A stretch of DNA of 64,000 nucleotides from an uncultured Acetobacterium sp. (GCF_963664135.1 NZ_OY760905.1:3250736-3314735); one strand, 5' to 3'. Counted from the stretch's first letter, positions 42,545 to 51,905 are shown. The notes: generated by a model not told the origin, from the sequence alone. Numbers and translations: made by a program.

Positions 42545-43765
42545 ATGAGAATAATACATACAGCCGACTGGCATTTAGGAAAAAATATCGAAGGTCACAG
42601 CCGCATGGATGAGCAGGCTTGTTTTCTGGCGGACTTTATTAAAATAGTAGATGAACAAAAGATTAATTTAATCATTATCGCCGGAGATGTTTATGACAGC
42701 TATAACCCGCCGGCCAGAGCAGAGGAATTGTTTTATGAAACCCTGAAGCAATTATCAGATGGCGGTAAACGGCTGATCCTGGTGATCGCCGGAAACCATG
42801 ATAATCCTCAGCGCCTTGAAGCTCCGGGGCCGCTGGCCAGGGATCACGGCATTCTGATGGCGGGTATCCCTAAAACCGTCATTCAAACCGGGGCATACGG
42901 CAACCATCGAGTCGTAAAATCCGGCGAAGGCTATGTCGAGCTTGAAATTAACGGGGAACGAGCTGTGATTCTGCTGTTGCCATATCCCAGTGAAAAACGA
43001 CTCAATGAGGTTTTGTACGACGTAACCACCGAAGATGAGACGAACCAACAGTCCTACAGTGATCGGATTCGTCGCTACTTTTCCCAATTGGAGTCCCATT
43101 TCAGCGATGATACCATCAATCTGGTCACTACCCATATCTTTGCCATGGGCAGCGAAGAATCCGGATCGGAGCGGACCATTCAGTTGGGTGGCACCTATAT
43201 TGTCGATGGTCAGTGCTTTCCGGAAAAGGCTCATTACATCGCATTGGGCCATATCCATAAACCTCAGGCAATCCCGGGTACCAATGGCCGGGGCCGTTAT
43301 GCCGGTTCCCCGATCCATTTTAACCGTCAGGAAATTGCCTATGGAAAAAAATGCATCATCGCTGAGATAATCGTAGAAAATGATAATACTGTCAAAAATG
43401 AGATCACAGAGATTGATCTTCAAATATACAAACCCATTGAAGTCTGGAAATGTGAAAATGTCGATGCCGCCATTGCCAGATGCGAAGCAAACGCCGACCG
43501 ATCCTGCTGGGTTTACCTGGAAATTGAGACCGATCACTATATCCGGGAAGATGAAATCAAAAAAATGAAGGCCTTTAAGGGTGATATTCTGGAGGTGATC
43601 CCCAAACTGACCGCCCTGGAAACCGAGGCCAGTCTGGAAGCGCTGACCGAGAAGTCATTTGGAGAGGTATTTAAAGAATTTTACCGCCGGGAAAGAGGCA
43701 CCGAAGCCGATGATGAGGTTCTGGAATTGCTGCTTTCACTGGTTCTTGAGGAGGAAAAACAATGA
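42545..43765 (+). CDS. sbcD: Exonuclease subunit SbcD
   Basis: Mre11-like nuclease subunit of SbcCD, which opens DNA hairpins and trims ends. A 406-residue calcineurin-like phosphoesterase with all metal motifs: D8-W9-H10, GDVYDSYNPP, GNHDN, THIFAMG and GHIHKPQ. The ATG at 42545 follows GAGGACGA; the frame is open 22 codons further left without a start signal. Overlaps sbcC by four bases. GC content rises again here compared with the membrane island. Confidence 0.95.
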   Translation: MRIIHTADWHLGKNIEGHSRMDEQACFLADFIKIVDEQKINLIIIAGDVYDSYNPPARAEELFYETLKQLSDGGKRLILVIAGNHDNPQRLEAPGPLARDHGILMAGIPKTVIQTGAYGNHRVVKSGEGYVELEINGERAVILLLPYPSEKRLNEVLYDVTTEDETNQQSYSDRIRRYFSQLESHFSDDTINLVTTHIFAMGSEESGSERTIQLGGTYIVDGQCFPEKAHYIALGHIHKPQAIPGTNGRGRYAGSPIHFNRQEIAYGKKCIIAEIIVENDNTVKNEITEIDLQIYKPIEVWKCENVDAAIARCEANADRSCWVYLEIETDHYIREDEIKKMKAFKGDILEVIPKLTALETEASLEALTEKSFGEVFKEFYRRERGTEADDEVLELLLSLVLEEEKQ

Positions 43766-46700
43766 GACCGATCCGACTAAAAATTAAAGGCATCAACAGC
43801 TTTCAGGAAGAACAGCTCATTGATTTTGAAACCTTGACCCAGGCCGGAATTTTCGGTATTTTCGGACCAACCGGCAGTGGCAAATCGACCATTCTGGATG
43901 GGATAACCCTAGCACTATATGGCAAATTATCCCGAAACAGCACCAATTATATCAATGTCAACGAAGAAAAGGCCAGCGTTGTATATGAATTTGTCATCGC
44001 CAGTCAGGAAGAAAAAACGTATCAGGTCAGCCGGGAGTTTAAGCGCAACAAAAATGAGGGCATCAATCAGGGGAAATGTCAGCTGCTGGAATTAAGGCCG
44101 GAGGGGGCGGTGGTGCTGGCCGATAAAACCAGCGAAGTGACCAATGCCTGCGAGGCCATCATTGGCCTGGGCCTCACCGATTTTACCCGGACGGTGGTGC
44201 TGCCCCAGGGGAAATTCAGCGATTTTTTAAAACTGGAGGGAAAACCCCGCCGGGACATGCTGGAGCGGCTGTTTAACTTATCCAAATACGGAGACGATCT
44301 CACCAATCGACTGAAATCAGAACGAATCAGTGAAGTTGAAAAGCTCAACCAAATAGTCGGCAGTATGATGACCTATGAAGGCGTCACCCCGGAAGCGTTG
44401 GCTGAAAAGAAGAACAGCTATCAGCAAAACCATCAGCAGCTGGAAGAAAACCGGGAACGATTTGAAAAGCTAAACACCCAATTGACAGAAGCCAAAGCTT
44501 TAATGGATTTGCTTGCAGAGCAGAAGAACGCCACTACTGAAGTCCAAAACCTTGCCGCAAAGCAACCGGAAATCATCGTAAAAGAAGAGCAGGTGGTTCT
44601 GGGAAAAAAGGCCCTGGAAGTGAAACCTTTTCTGGAAGCCTTTGAAACCCTTAAAAATCAGGTCGAAGTAAGTCAAAACAGTCTGATTGACAGTGAAGAA
44701 AAACTGGCGGCCTTGCTTACGGAAAAAGAAAATTGCGAAAAAAGCTTTAATCAAACCGATGACTATAAAAATGAAAATCTCTTTAAATTTCAGAGCAAGC
44801 TGGAAAAAGTAGCCGATGCCATCCTCTGGAAAGAAGCTCAGCTCGCTTTGGATAAGGAAATCCATGAGCTGAATAAAAAAATGGATGCGGACAATCATCA
44901 GAAGATTGGCCTGGAAAATGAAAAAGCACGTTTGCTTCAGACCATGGAAAAAGAAAAGAGGCAGCTTGAAGGCCAGCGTCGGGAGGAAAAGAAGTGTCGG
45001 ATTGAACCAGACTATCGGGAGAAAATCAACCGGGGTATTGCCATCACCGAAGGCATCACCCGGCTAAGAAACGAAATCGAAAATGAAGAAAAGCGTTTGG
45101 AGAAGAACCACAGCGATCTCAACAAACGCATCGAAGCAGAAAAAAACCTTGATGAGCAGAAACAGATAAAAGAAGACCAGCTGTCAGTTGTCGATTTGGA
45201 ACTAAAAGAGCATCAGAAGGTTCAGCCAGCCACCTGGGACAGTATTGGAAAGGGAAAAGAGGAGATCATTCAGATCAGGAATCTATTTCTGAAACAAAGC
45301 GAAACGAACAAGAGTCTTAAAGCAGTGGAAGATCAGCTTGATACCCTGATCCAGACCCTTGAGACGAAAAAGCATACTGAAAAAATATTAAAAGAAAAAA
45401 TGTCAGCGGTAGAGAAAGAACTGATCCATCTGGAATATAAAAATATGGGTCATAAACTGCGAGAACAACTAAAAGCTGGGGAACCCTGCCCGGTTTGCGG
45501 CGCTGCCGAACACCCACTGGCTGACTATCCGGATGAATCAGATGATGCCATCCGGGAGGAGGTCATCAAAAAAGCCCATCAAAAACAGGAAAAAGAGTTG
45601 GCTGAACTGACGGCAGAAATTGCCCAATTGACGGGAAGTTTTACCATCCTGGTGGAAAATCAGAAAAGTCTAAAATCAGAAATCGCCGGTCTTGGGGAAG
45701 CCATTCCCGAGGGACAGCCGGAATTGCTGGAAGTGGCCAATACCGAGCTGAACCAGGCGATGGAAGCTTGGGAAGTGTTGTTTAAAAACCTGGAAACCCG
45801 GAAGCAGGAAGAAAAAAACCAGTTGTTGAAGCTGGAAGGGGATCTTAAAGAAAAAGCGGCAACCCGGGAAGCATTGGCACTTCAGACCCGAGAGTTGGAA
45901 GAACTTAAAAAAAATAAGGAATTATCATTAGCCGAACTTTTGGCTGAAGGCAATGCCATCAGAACAAAGCTGAAGGTTTCAAAACTCTTTGATTTTTATG
46001 CCACGAATGATACCATCAAAAAAATGGATCAGCGCCGGGGTGAATTGATGGACAGTCTTGAAATACTGGAAAAAGAGCTGAACAGTCATCAGCAGCAACT
46101 GGAAAAACAGAGTGAAACCATTAATGGCATTAACCGTCAGGTTCAGGAGTATTTACTGCGTATTGGTGAAAAAGCGAGGCAGTTTAAAGAAAAAAGAACC
46201 GCCATCGAGGAAAAGCTGGGAAAAGATTATCAATTAGAAGAGCTGAGCGAATTAAAAGATAAATTCATCGGTAATATCAAATGGATCGAAAATGCCTGGA
46301 ATGCTGCTAAGAAAAAACTGGAAATTACCCGGGAAGAGTACGGAAAAACCCAGGAAACGGCGACCGCAAAAAAAGCCAATCGCCAAACTCTGCAAAGTCA
46401 GTTTGATACCGCTGCGGTAGCTTTGAAAAAACAGCTGGATACCTTGGGGTTTAAAGATTTGATTACCGCCCAAAATGCCTGCATCGCGGACGAAACCATC
46501 AAAAAATTGGAAGCGGAGATTGACTGTTATTACCAGAACCGCACCAAACTAAGTGGCAAGCTGGAAGACCTGAACAAAAAAATTGATGGTCGGGAGATGA
46601 GCGAAGCAAGCTATGAGGAGATCCGGTCATCCCACCAGTTGCTGGAAGAAAGCATTGAACAGCAAAAGGCCCTGGAAATTCGCTTAAAAACCAGCATTGA

Positions 46701-47274
46701 CGATCTGGAAAAACGTCTGGCGGAGCTGGCGAACTATTTGGCAGCAAAGGAAAAGGTGGATCACCGTCTGGCACTGATTGCTGATCTGGAAAAACTGTTT
46801 TCGGGTAAGCGCTTTGTTGAATTTGTGGCGGTTTCCCGGCTTAAGTATATTTCCATCGAGGCGTCCAAGCGACTCACTGATATCAGCAATGGCAACTACG
46901 GACTGGAGGCCGATGACGAAGGAAAATTTATTATCCGGGATTACAAAAATGGCGGTGCCTCCCGGGATGCCTCAACCCTGTCTGGTGGGGAAACCTTTCT
47001 GGCCTCCTTGTCGCTGGCGCTGGCGCTCTCAGCAGAAATCCAGTTAAAAGGACGGGCCCCCCTGGAATTTTTCTTTCTGGATGAAGGTTTTGGCTCCCTC
47101 CACGAGGATGCTTTGGAGGTGGTGATGAACTCCATTGAAATGATTCATAACGATAAATTAAAGGTAGGGATCATCAGCCATGTGGAATCCATCAAAAACC
47201 GGATGCCGGTCAAACTGCTGATTACCCCGGGCGAAGCCGGAGTTGGTGGCAGCAAGGTACGGATTGAGCGATAG
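43762..47274 (+). CDS. sbcC: Exonuclease subunit SbcC
   Basis: Rad50-like SMC ATPase of 1170 residues. Walker A GPTGSGKST lies at residues 35-43, a long coiled coil runs about 180-960 and is interrupted by the zinc hook CPVC (C576, C579), and the C-terminal head has the signature LSGGETFLASLSLALALS and Walker B FFLDEGFGSLHEDAL. It works with SbcD. The length is normal. Translationally coupled to sbcD (ATGA). Confidence 0.97.
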   Translation: MRPIRLKIKGINSFQEEQLIDFETLTQAGIFGIFGPTGSGKSTILDGITLALYGKLSRNSTNYINVNEEKASVVYEFVIASQEEKTYQVSREFKRNKNEGINQGKCQLLELRPEGAVVLADKTSEVTNACEAIIGLGLTDFTRTVVLPQGKFSDFLKLEGKPRRDMLERLFNLSKYGDDLTNRLKSERISEVEKLNQIVGSMMTYEGVTPEALAEKKNSYQQNHQQLEENRERFEKLNTQLTEAKALMDLLAEQKNATTEVQNLAAKQPEIIVKEEQVVLGKKALEVKPFLEAFETLKNQVEVSQNSLIDSEEKLAALLTEKENCEKSFNQTDDYKNENLFKFQSKLEKVADAILWKEAQLALDKEIHELNKKMDADNHQKIGLENEKARLLQTMEKEKRQLEGQRREEKKCRIEPDYREKINRGIAITEGITRLRNEIENEEKRLEKNHSDLNKRIEAEKNLDEQKQIKEDQLSVVDLELKEHQKVQPATWDSIGKGKEEIIQIRNLFLKQSETNKSLKAVEDQLDTLIQTLETKKHTEKILKEKMSAVEKELIHLEYKNMGHKLREQLKAGEPCPVCGAAEHPLADYPDESDDAIREEVIKKAHQKQEKELAELTAEIAQLTGSFTILVENQKSLKSEIAGLGEAIPEGQPELLEVANTELNQAMEAWEVLFKNLETRKQEEKNQLLKLEGDLKEKAATREALALQTRELEELKKNKELSLAELLAEGNAIRTKLKVSKLFDFYATNDTIKKMDQRRGELMDSLEILEKELNSHQQQLEKQSETINGINRQVQEYLLRIGEKARQFKEKRTAIEEKLGKDYQLEELSELKDKFIGNIKWIENAWNAAKKKLEITREEYGKTQETATAKKANRQTLQSQFDTAAVALKKQLDTLGFKDLITAQNACIADETIKKLEAEIDCYYQNRTKLSGKLEDLNKKIDGREMSEASYEEIRSSHQLLEESIEQQKALEIRLKTSIDDLEKRLAELANYLAAKEKVDHRLALIADLEKLFSGKRFVEFVAVSRLKYISIEASKRLTDISNGNYGLEADDEGKFIIRDYKNGGASRDASTLSGGETFLASLSLALALSAEIQLKGRAPLEFFFLDEGFGSLHEDALEVVMNSIEMIHNDKLKVGIISHVESIKNRMPVKLLITPGEAGVGGSKVRIER

Positions 47275-47293
47275 CAGTAACGAAAGGCCAAAA

Positions 47294-47974
47294 ATGATGA
47301 CCGACTATACCATTAAATATTCAAAACGCAAGACAATGGGATTGTACATTACTAAAAATGCCGAGATCGAAGTTCGGGTGCCCTTGGGAACGCCTCAAAA
47401 AGTGATCGGTGACTTTGTCGAAAATCACCGCGATTGGATCAATACCCACCACCCAAATGTAGCTGGACAGGTTGAAGCGCGGGAAAATTTTCAGTTGGAA
47501 TTTGGAGCAGAACTGTTATTCCTGGGACAGTACTTTCCATTGATTCCGGTTGAAAAAACAGCGACCGGATTTAGCGGCAAACATTTCTATGCCTATGCGC
47601 ATCTGTCTCCGGAGGAATTAAAAGCCAGCCAGGTTGACATCTACCGAACCCTGGCCAAACGAGTGATTGAGGATCAGGTGAATAAGCTGAGCAAACATAT
47701 GGGATTAAAACCAAAGGCAGTGAAAATTAATGGGGCCAAAAGCCGTTGGGGTTCCTGTTCCAGTGCCGGGAACTTGAATTTTTCCTGGTATCTGGTGATG
47801 GCCGAAGAAACCACCATTCGTTATGTGGTTGTTCATGAACTGGCCCATCTCGTCGAAATGAATCACTCAGCAAAGTTCTGGAAAATTGTGGAGCAGGTGC
47901 TACCCCGTTACAAAATCGAGCGTGAAAAACTCAAAGCGCTCCATAAAAAATTAAAAACCGAAAACTGGGAATAA
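47294..47974 (+). CDS. YgjP-like M48-related metallopeptidase
   Basis: A 226-residue protein of the YgjP/WLM-like family. The zinc site is VVVHELAHLVEMNHSAKFW (HELAH plus a distal histidine), preceded by KSRWGSCSSAGNLNFSWYLVMA, the family signature. ATG 47294 or 47297 are both possible; the longer frame reads back into sbcC. Family members are predicted proteases of unknown substrate and are often found near restriction or DNA-repair genes. A terminator follows. Confidence 0.88.
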   Translation: MMTDYTIKYSKRKTMGLYITKNAEIEVRVPLGTPQKVIGDFVENHRDWINTHHPNVAGQVEARENFQLEFGAELLFLGQYFPLIPVEKTATGFSGKHFYAYAHLSPEELKASQVDIYRTLAKRVIEDQVNKLSKHMGLKPKAVKINGAKSRWGSCSSAGNLNFSWYLVMAEETTIRYVVVHELAHLVEMNHSAKFWKIVEQVLPRYKIEREKLKALHKKLKTENWE

Positions 47975-48009
47975 TAATAGAGTAATATTTAAATGATAGC
48001 CAGTTTTAG

Positions 48010-48037
48010 AGAGTCTTATAAAGGGACTCTTTTTTTT
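48010..48037 (+). terminator. Terminator between converging genes
   Basis: AGAGTC (48010-48015) and GACTCT (48025-48030) form a six-base stem followed by eight T. It serves the metallopeptidase gene; the reverse reading lacks an adequate T tract for the MerR gene. Confidence 0.65.
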
Positions 48038-48047
48038 GCGAAATAAC

Positions 48048-48827
48048 TCATACCAGCACCTGGAATTCAAGTAACAGTTCGTCATAATCAATAGTTTCCA
48101 GAGAAGGTCCGGTAATGATAACTGAAAAAATTCTTTTAGAGTCAAAAACCGTCGCAAATAATTCTTTAGGGTCTGGAAAGGTTTCGGCTCGGATCTGGCA
48201 GCATAGATAATCCCCTTCCGGCAGAATTCGGATAAGATCTGTTTCAAAGTCTGGCATGATGGTTTCAAGAAAGGTATAAGCCGTCATCTGCCCATTCTCA
48301 TAATTTTCAATGGTGCCAAAGGGAAAAGTAGCATAAATACTGTTCTCTTGAGCTAAAACAAAGAGTTGGGACAATTGCTCTTCATATTCTCTGATTGTTA
48401 ACTTGGGTGGATTGGGTATGCAAATAACATGTCGTTGCTGGATGCGCTTGGTGTAAAGTCCTTTTATGCCCTGATACGCGGCACTTTCATTAATGCGGTT
48501 TAAATTAATTTCGATTTTCTTAAGGGCATCCTCAACTCGCCTGATTTTCTGAGTCGCAATTTTTTTACCATCTTCCAGGAGCAGTTTAATCTGAAATTGC
48601 CCCTCATTATTGGCATAGTTTTTCATATCTTTGAGCGGAATTTGCAGTTCAATACATAGCAGGATGAGGTCAAGAACCATGAGCTGATCCAGTGAATAAT
48701 GACGATAATTGGTCTCGGGATTTATGTAAGCAGGGATCAGGACGCCGATTTTTTCATAATAACGCAAAGATTTAATACCGATATTTTTTATTCTCGCAAC
48801 TTCGCCGATCGATAAATAGTTTTTCAC
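48048..48827 (-). CDS. MerR family regulator with GyrI-like effector domain (BmrR type)
   Basis: A 259-residue regulator. The N-terminal winged HTH is MKNYLSIGEVARIKNIGIKS followed by LRYYEKIGVLIPAYINPETNYRHYS; a coiled-coil linker (about 80-115) leads to a C-terminal domain (about 125-259) of the size of the multidrug-binding GyrI-like domain in BmrR. The start is GTG, eight bases after AAGGAG. The gene is divergent from a MATE efflux gene whose promoter shows the MerR-type architecture, so a drug-responsive activator of that pump is likely. Confidence 0.85.
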   Translation of the reverse strand: MKNYLSIGEVARIKNIGIKSLRYYEKIGVLIPAYINPETNYRHYSLDQLMVLDLILLCIELQIPLKDMKNYANNEGQFQIKLLLEDGKKIATQKIRRVEDALKKIEINLNRINESAAYQGIKGLYTKRIQQRHVICIPNPPKLTIREYEEQLSQLFVLAQENSIYATFPFGTIENYENGQMTAYTFLETIMPDFETDLIRILPEGDYLCCQIRAETFPDPKELFATVFDSKRIFSVIITGPSLETIDYDELLLEFQVLV

Positions 48828-48845
48828 AGATTTGCTCCTTTTTAG

Positions 48846-48876
48846 TTGACTCTCCCATTGTGGGATAGTTTATAGT
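48846..48876 (+). promoter_or_regulatory. MerR-type promoter with 19-base spacer for the MATE gene
   Basis: TTGACT (48846-48851) and TATAGT (48871-48876) are 19 bases apart, the elongated spacing remodelled by MerR-family activators. The spacer holds the dyad CTCCCA-TTG-TGGGAT (48852-48866). The transcript would carry a leader of about 180 bases before the MATE gene. Confidence 0.75.
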
Positions 48877-49061
48877 ATATCAGGGAGAGTAAAAAACGTC
48901 TATCAAAACAATCGATTCAAGCAAAACCAGATACTGAAAATCGGAAATCAGTAAGGCGTCATTTATCGGTGATTTGGAGACGACTTTGGAATTTTAAGAC
49001 TTTGAAATTCTAAAGCTAAGGTAATGATTATAAAAGCTAGTTTTTAGGAGGAAATTTGAAC

Positions 49062-50483
49062 ATGAACAATACAGCAACAATCGAGACTAAAGAAAACACG
49101 CTCGGAACAGATCCGATCGGGAAACTAATGGTCAAGTTTGCAGTACCCAGCATCATTGCGATGGTCGTCAATGCCCTTTACAACATTGTCGACCAGATCT
49201 TTATTGGCCGAGGGGTTGGTTTTCTGGGAAACGGTGCCACCAATGTGGTTTTACCAATTACCATTCTAGTAATCGCATTGGCGTTGCTAATTGGTGACGG
49301 CGGTGCAGCGTACATGGCTCTGCAACTGGGTAAGGGCGATAAAAAGGCGGCAGCAAAGGGCGTTGGTAATGTGGTGACCCTCGCTATTCTATTGGGTATC
49401 GGGTTTGCCATCATCTGCATGGTGTTTCTGGAACCTCTTTGCCTACTGTTAGGCGCAACCGAAAATATTCTGCCATACGCCCTGGATTATGGACGGATCA
49501 TTATTATCGGTTTTCCTTTTTCAGTGATCAGCATCGCTCTAAGTGGAGTGATTCGAGCTGACGGAAACCCAAAATATTCGATGATGGGAATGATTTTAGG
49601 ATGCATCACCAATGTAATCTTAAATCCCATTTTTATTTTTGTCTTTCATTGGGGCGTTCAGGGTTCAGCGCTGGCGACGATTATTGGCCAGGCGTTGAAC
49701 TGTGGCATGTATTTGCTTTACATCAGAAAATTTAAAAGCATTGACATGAAGCGAAACTACCTAAAATTAAAAGCTGGCGTGATTACAAAGGTATGCAGTC
49801 TGGGCGTCTCAAGTTTTATTACCCAGATTGCCATTGTTGTTGTGATTGCCGTTAGTAACAATGTACTGGTCAAATATGGCGCCATGTCAGTTTATGGAGC
49901 CGACATCCCCCTGACAACCATGGGCATCACAATGAAGGTCAGCCAACTGAGTATGGCTATCGTTTTAGGGATCGCAACCGGTGCTCAGCCGATTCTCGGA
50001 TACAATTACGGGGCTGGAAATATGGAACGGACGAAAAAAACATTCAAGATCACCATTATCGTGGCGACGATTTGTATGGTGGTGGCAACCATTGTTTTCC
50101 AATTCTTTCCCAAAGCACTGGTGGATATTTTTGGAACAGAATCCGAACTGTACACAACCTTTGCGATTATGTGTTTCCGGGTTTTTCTGTTGTTTTCTAT
50201 TTTCAGTGCTTTCCAAATGTGTACCGGGATCTTTTTTCAGGCAATTGGTAAACCGGTTGAGGCAACCATCTTATCGATGTCCCGACAGATTATCATTTTT
50301 ATTCCCGCAACACTGATATTGCCTATGTTTATGGGCGTTGAAGGGGTACTTTGGGCAGGACCGGTGTCAGATTTATTGGCCTTTATTCTGGCCGCGATAC
50401 TACTGACCACCCAATGGAATAAAATATTCCATAAAGAGCCAATTAAAGAAGGTATCAGCGAAAATATTTTACAAAATGCATAA
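49062..50483 (+). CDS. MATE family efflux transporter
   Basis: A 473-residue multidrug/toxin extrusion transporter with twelve predicted helices. Family traits: PIGKLMVKFAVPSIIAMVVNALYNIVDQIFIGRGVG near the N-terminus (in two parts), GVIRADGNPKYSMMGMILG in the first half, GIATGAQPILGYNYGAGN in the second half. The ATG at 49062 follows AGGAGG at ten bases; TTG 49056 is too close. Regulated by the divergent MerR protein by inference. Followed by a very strong hairpin. Confidence 0.93.
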   Translation: MNNTATIETKENTLGTDPIGKLMVKFAVPSIIAMVVNALYNIVDQIFIGRGVGFLGNGATNVVLPITILVIALALLIGDGGAAYMALQLGKGDKKAAAKGVGNVVTLAILLGIGFAIICMVFLEPLCLLLGATENILPYALDYGRIIIIGFPFSVISIALSGVIRADGNPKYSMMGMILGCITNVILNPIFIFVFHWGVQGSALATIIGQALNCGMYLLYIRKFKSIDMKRNYLKLKAGVITKVCSLGVSSFITQIAIVVVIAVSNNVLVKYGAMSVYGADIPLTTMGITMKVSQLSMAIVLGIATGAQPILGYNYGAGNMERTKKTFKITIIVATICMVVATIVFQFFPKALVDIFGTESELYTTFAIMCFRVFLLFSIFSAFQMCTGIFFQAIGKPVEATILSMSRQIIIFIPATLILPMFMGVEGVLWAGPVSDLLAFILAAILLTTQWNKIFHKEPIKEGISENILQNA

Positions 50484-50521
50484 AAAACGATGAGTTGAAA
50501 AAATAAAATTATCTCTGGTCT

Positions 50522-50585
50522 AAGGTCGATTATTGATAAATGCATGCTTTTGATATGCATTTATCAATAATCGACCTTGTTTTTT
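50522..50585 (+). terminator. 24-base perfect hairpin between the MATE gene and the GntR operon
   Basis: The arms 50522-50545 and 50555-50578 are perfectly complementary over 24 bases, with a nine-base loop, followed by GTTTTTTG. The T run makes it a terminator for the MATE gene. The stem is much longer than in the other terminators of the window. Confidence 0.75.
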
Positions 50586-50595
50586 GCAAAATAAC

Positions 50596-50624
50596 TTGAC
50601 AAGATCATGAAAATTTGGCATAGT
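50596..50624 (+). promoter_or_regulatory. Promoter of the GntR-ABC operon
   Basis: A perfect TTGACA at 50596 is followed after 17 bases by CATAGT. The -10 element lies inside the left arm of the large palindrome at 50613-50655, so a bound repressor would block polymerase. Confidence 0.7.
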
Positions 50625-50655
50625 GTATATATAGTATATATACACTATGCCAAAT
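50613..50655 (+). promoter_or_regulatory. Perfect palindromic operator of the GntR (YtrA-type) repressor
   Basis: The arms 50613-50631 and 50637-50655 are perfect reverse complements over 19 bases around TAGTA. The core GTGTATATATAGTATATATAC is of the type bound by YtrA-subfamily GntR regulators (GTATA...TATAC). It overlaps the -10 element and the presumed start of transcription. Direct reading of the sequence; the binding protein is inferred from context. Confidence 0.82.
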
Positions 50656-50671
50656 GAACAGAGGTGATCCA

Positions 50672-51046
50672 TTGAATATCGTCATTAGTAATTCAAGTGA
50701 CAAACCCATTTATGAACAGATATCAAATCAAATCAAAAAAATGATTATTAGCGGCGAGCTAAGCACCGGAGAGGCCTTGCCAAGCATGCGCTTTTTAGCT
50801 AAGGAACTGCGTATCAGCGTGATTACCACCAAGCGGGCCTATTCGGATCTGGAGCGGGATGGATTTATTGAAACCGTTACTGGCAAAGGGAGTTTCGTGG
50901 CCAGCCAGAATCTGTCTTTTATCAGAGAAGAGCAATTACGACTGACCGAAGATTTTTTGCAAAAAGCCGTGGATATTGCAAAAAGCAGTGATATTTCCTG
51001 GGATGAATTAATAGAGTTGTTGGAACTATTGTATAAGGGAGAATAA
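50672..51046 (+). CDS. GntR family regulator, YtrA subfamily
   Basis: A 124-residue repressor with a GntR winged helix (KPIYEQISNQIKKMIISGEL, SMRFLAKELRISVITTKRAYSDLERDGFIETV) and the short two-helix tail of the YtrA subfamily. TTG 50672 is preferred: GAGGTGATC lies directly before it, while the ATG at 50654 is upstream of this site and inside the operator palindrome. It probably represses the ABC genes that follow, responding to an unknown signal such as cell-envelope stress. Confidence 0.9.
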   Translation: MNIVISNSSDKPIYEQISNQIKKMIISGELSTGEALPSMRFLAKELRISVITTKRAYSDLERDGFIETVTGKGSFVASQNLSFIREEQLRLTEDFLQKAVDIAKSSDISWDELIELLELLYKGE

Positions 51047-51047
51047 A

Positions 51048-51905
51048 ATGATTAACGCCATCGAAATTAAAAACTTAAGCAAGAACTATAGTGATTTTAA
51101 CTTAAAGGACGTCACTTTTAATGTGCCAAAAGGATGTATCGTGGGATTTATCGGTGAAAACGGCGCCGGGAAAACGACAACCATCAAAGCCATGCTTAAT
51201 CTGATTAAGCATGATAGCGGAACCATTCAGATGCTGGGGATGGATACGGGTAAAGAAGAGAAAGTGATCAAAGAATCGGTTGGTGTTGTTCTGGATGGCT
51301 GCAATTTCCATGACAACTTAAAAACCGGTGACATATCCCGGATGATGGCCAGTATTTATAAAAAATGGAATGAGTCGGTTTATCAGCAATTTATCAAAAA
51401 ATTCAAGCTGCCTGAGAATCAGATCATTAAAGAATATTCCCGGGGCATGAAAATGAAACTGCAAATTGCCGTGGCCTTATCACATGAACCTAAGATACTG
51501 ATCTTAGATGAAGCCACCAGTGGACTGGATCCCATCGTTCGCGAAGAAATTTTGGATGTTTTTATGGAATTTATCCAGGATGAAGAACATGCCATTCTGA
51601 TATCGTCCCATATTACGAGTGATCTGGATAAAATCGCTGACTATATTGTTTTTATTCATCAGGGCGAAATTCTGCTGGATGAAGAAAAAGAGACTCTCCT
51701 TTCAACGAGGGGAATACTCAAATGTGGCGAAGAGGATTTTAGAAAGCTTGATCAAAATGCGTGCATTCGTTATCGAAGAAATCATTTTGGTTTTGAAGTG
51801 CTGGTCAAAGATAAGGAAGCGATTAAGAAGAAATTTCCGGATGCAGTGGTTGATGGTGTAACCATTGAAGAAATCATGTTGTTTTACATCAAAGGAGAAA
51901 AATAA
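51048..51905 (+). CDS. ABC transporter ATP-binding protein
   Basis: A 285-residue ATPase with Walker A GENGAGKTT (residues 36-44), the signature YSRGMKMKLQIAVAL, Walker B ILILDEATSGLDP and the H-loop ISSHI. The arrangement and the degenerate signature SRGMK are those of the YtrB/BcrA-like exporters found with YtrA regulators. Pairs with the membrane protein encoded one base later. Substrate unknown; peptide antibiotics are typical for the subgroup. Confidence 0.93.
   Translation: MINAIEIKNLSKNYSDFNLKDVTFNVPKGCIVGFIGENGAGKTTTIKAMLNLIKHDSGTIQMLGMDTGKEEKVIKESVGVVLDGCNFHDNLKTGDISRMMASIYKKWNESVYQQFIKKFKLPENQIIKEYSRGMKMKLQIAVALSHEPKILILDEATSGLDPIVREEILDVFMEFIQDEEHAILISSHITSDLDKIADYIVFIHQGEILLDEEKETLLSTRGILKCGEEDFRKLDQNACIRYRRNHFGFEVLVKDKEAIKKKFPDAVVDGVTIEEIMLFYIKGEK

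Noticed and set aside
42755-43537. 260-residue open frame on the minus strand
   Set aside because: It lies wholly within sbcD, has no ribosome site and its translation shows no family motif; it is the mirror of a strongly supported coding frame.
48883-49045. Guanidine (ykkC-like) riboswitch in the MATE leader
   Set aside because: Repeated GACG/CGTC tetramers were noticed, but the paired ACGR-loop hairpins of mini-ykkC or the ykkC core are not visible.
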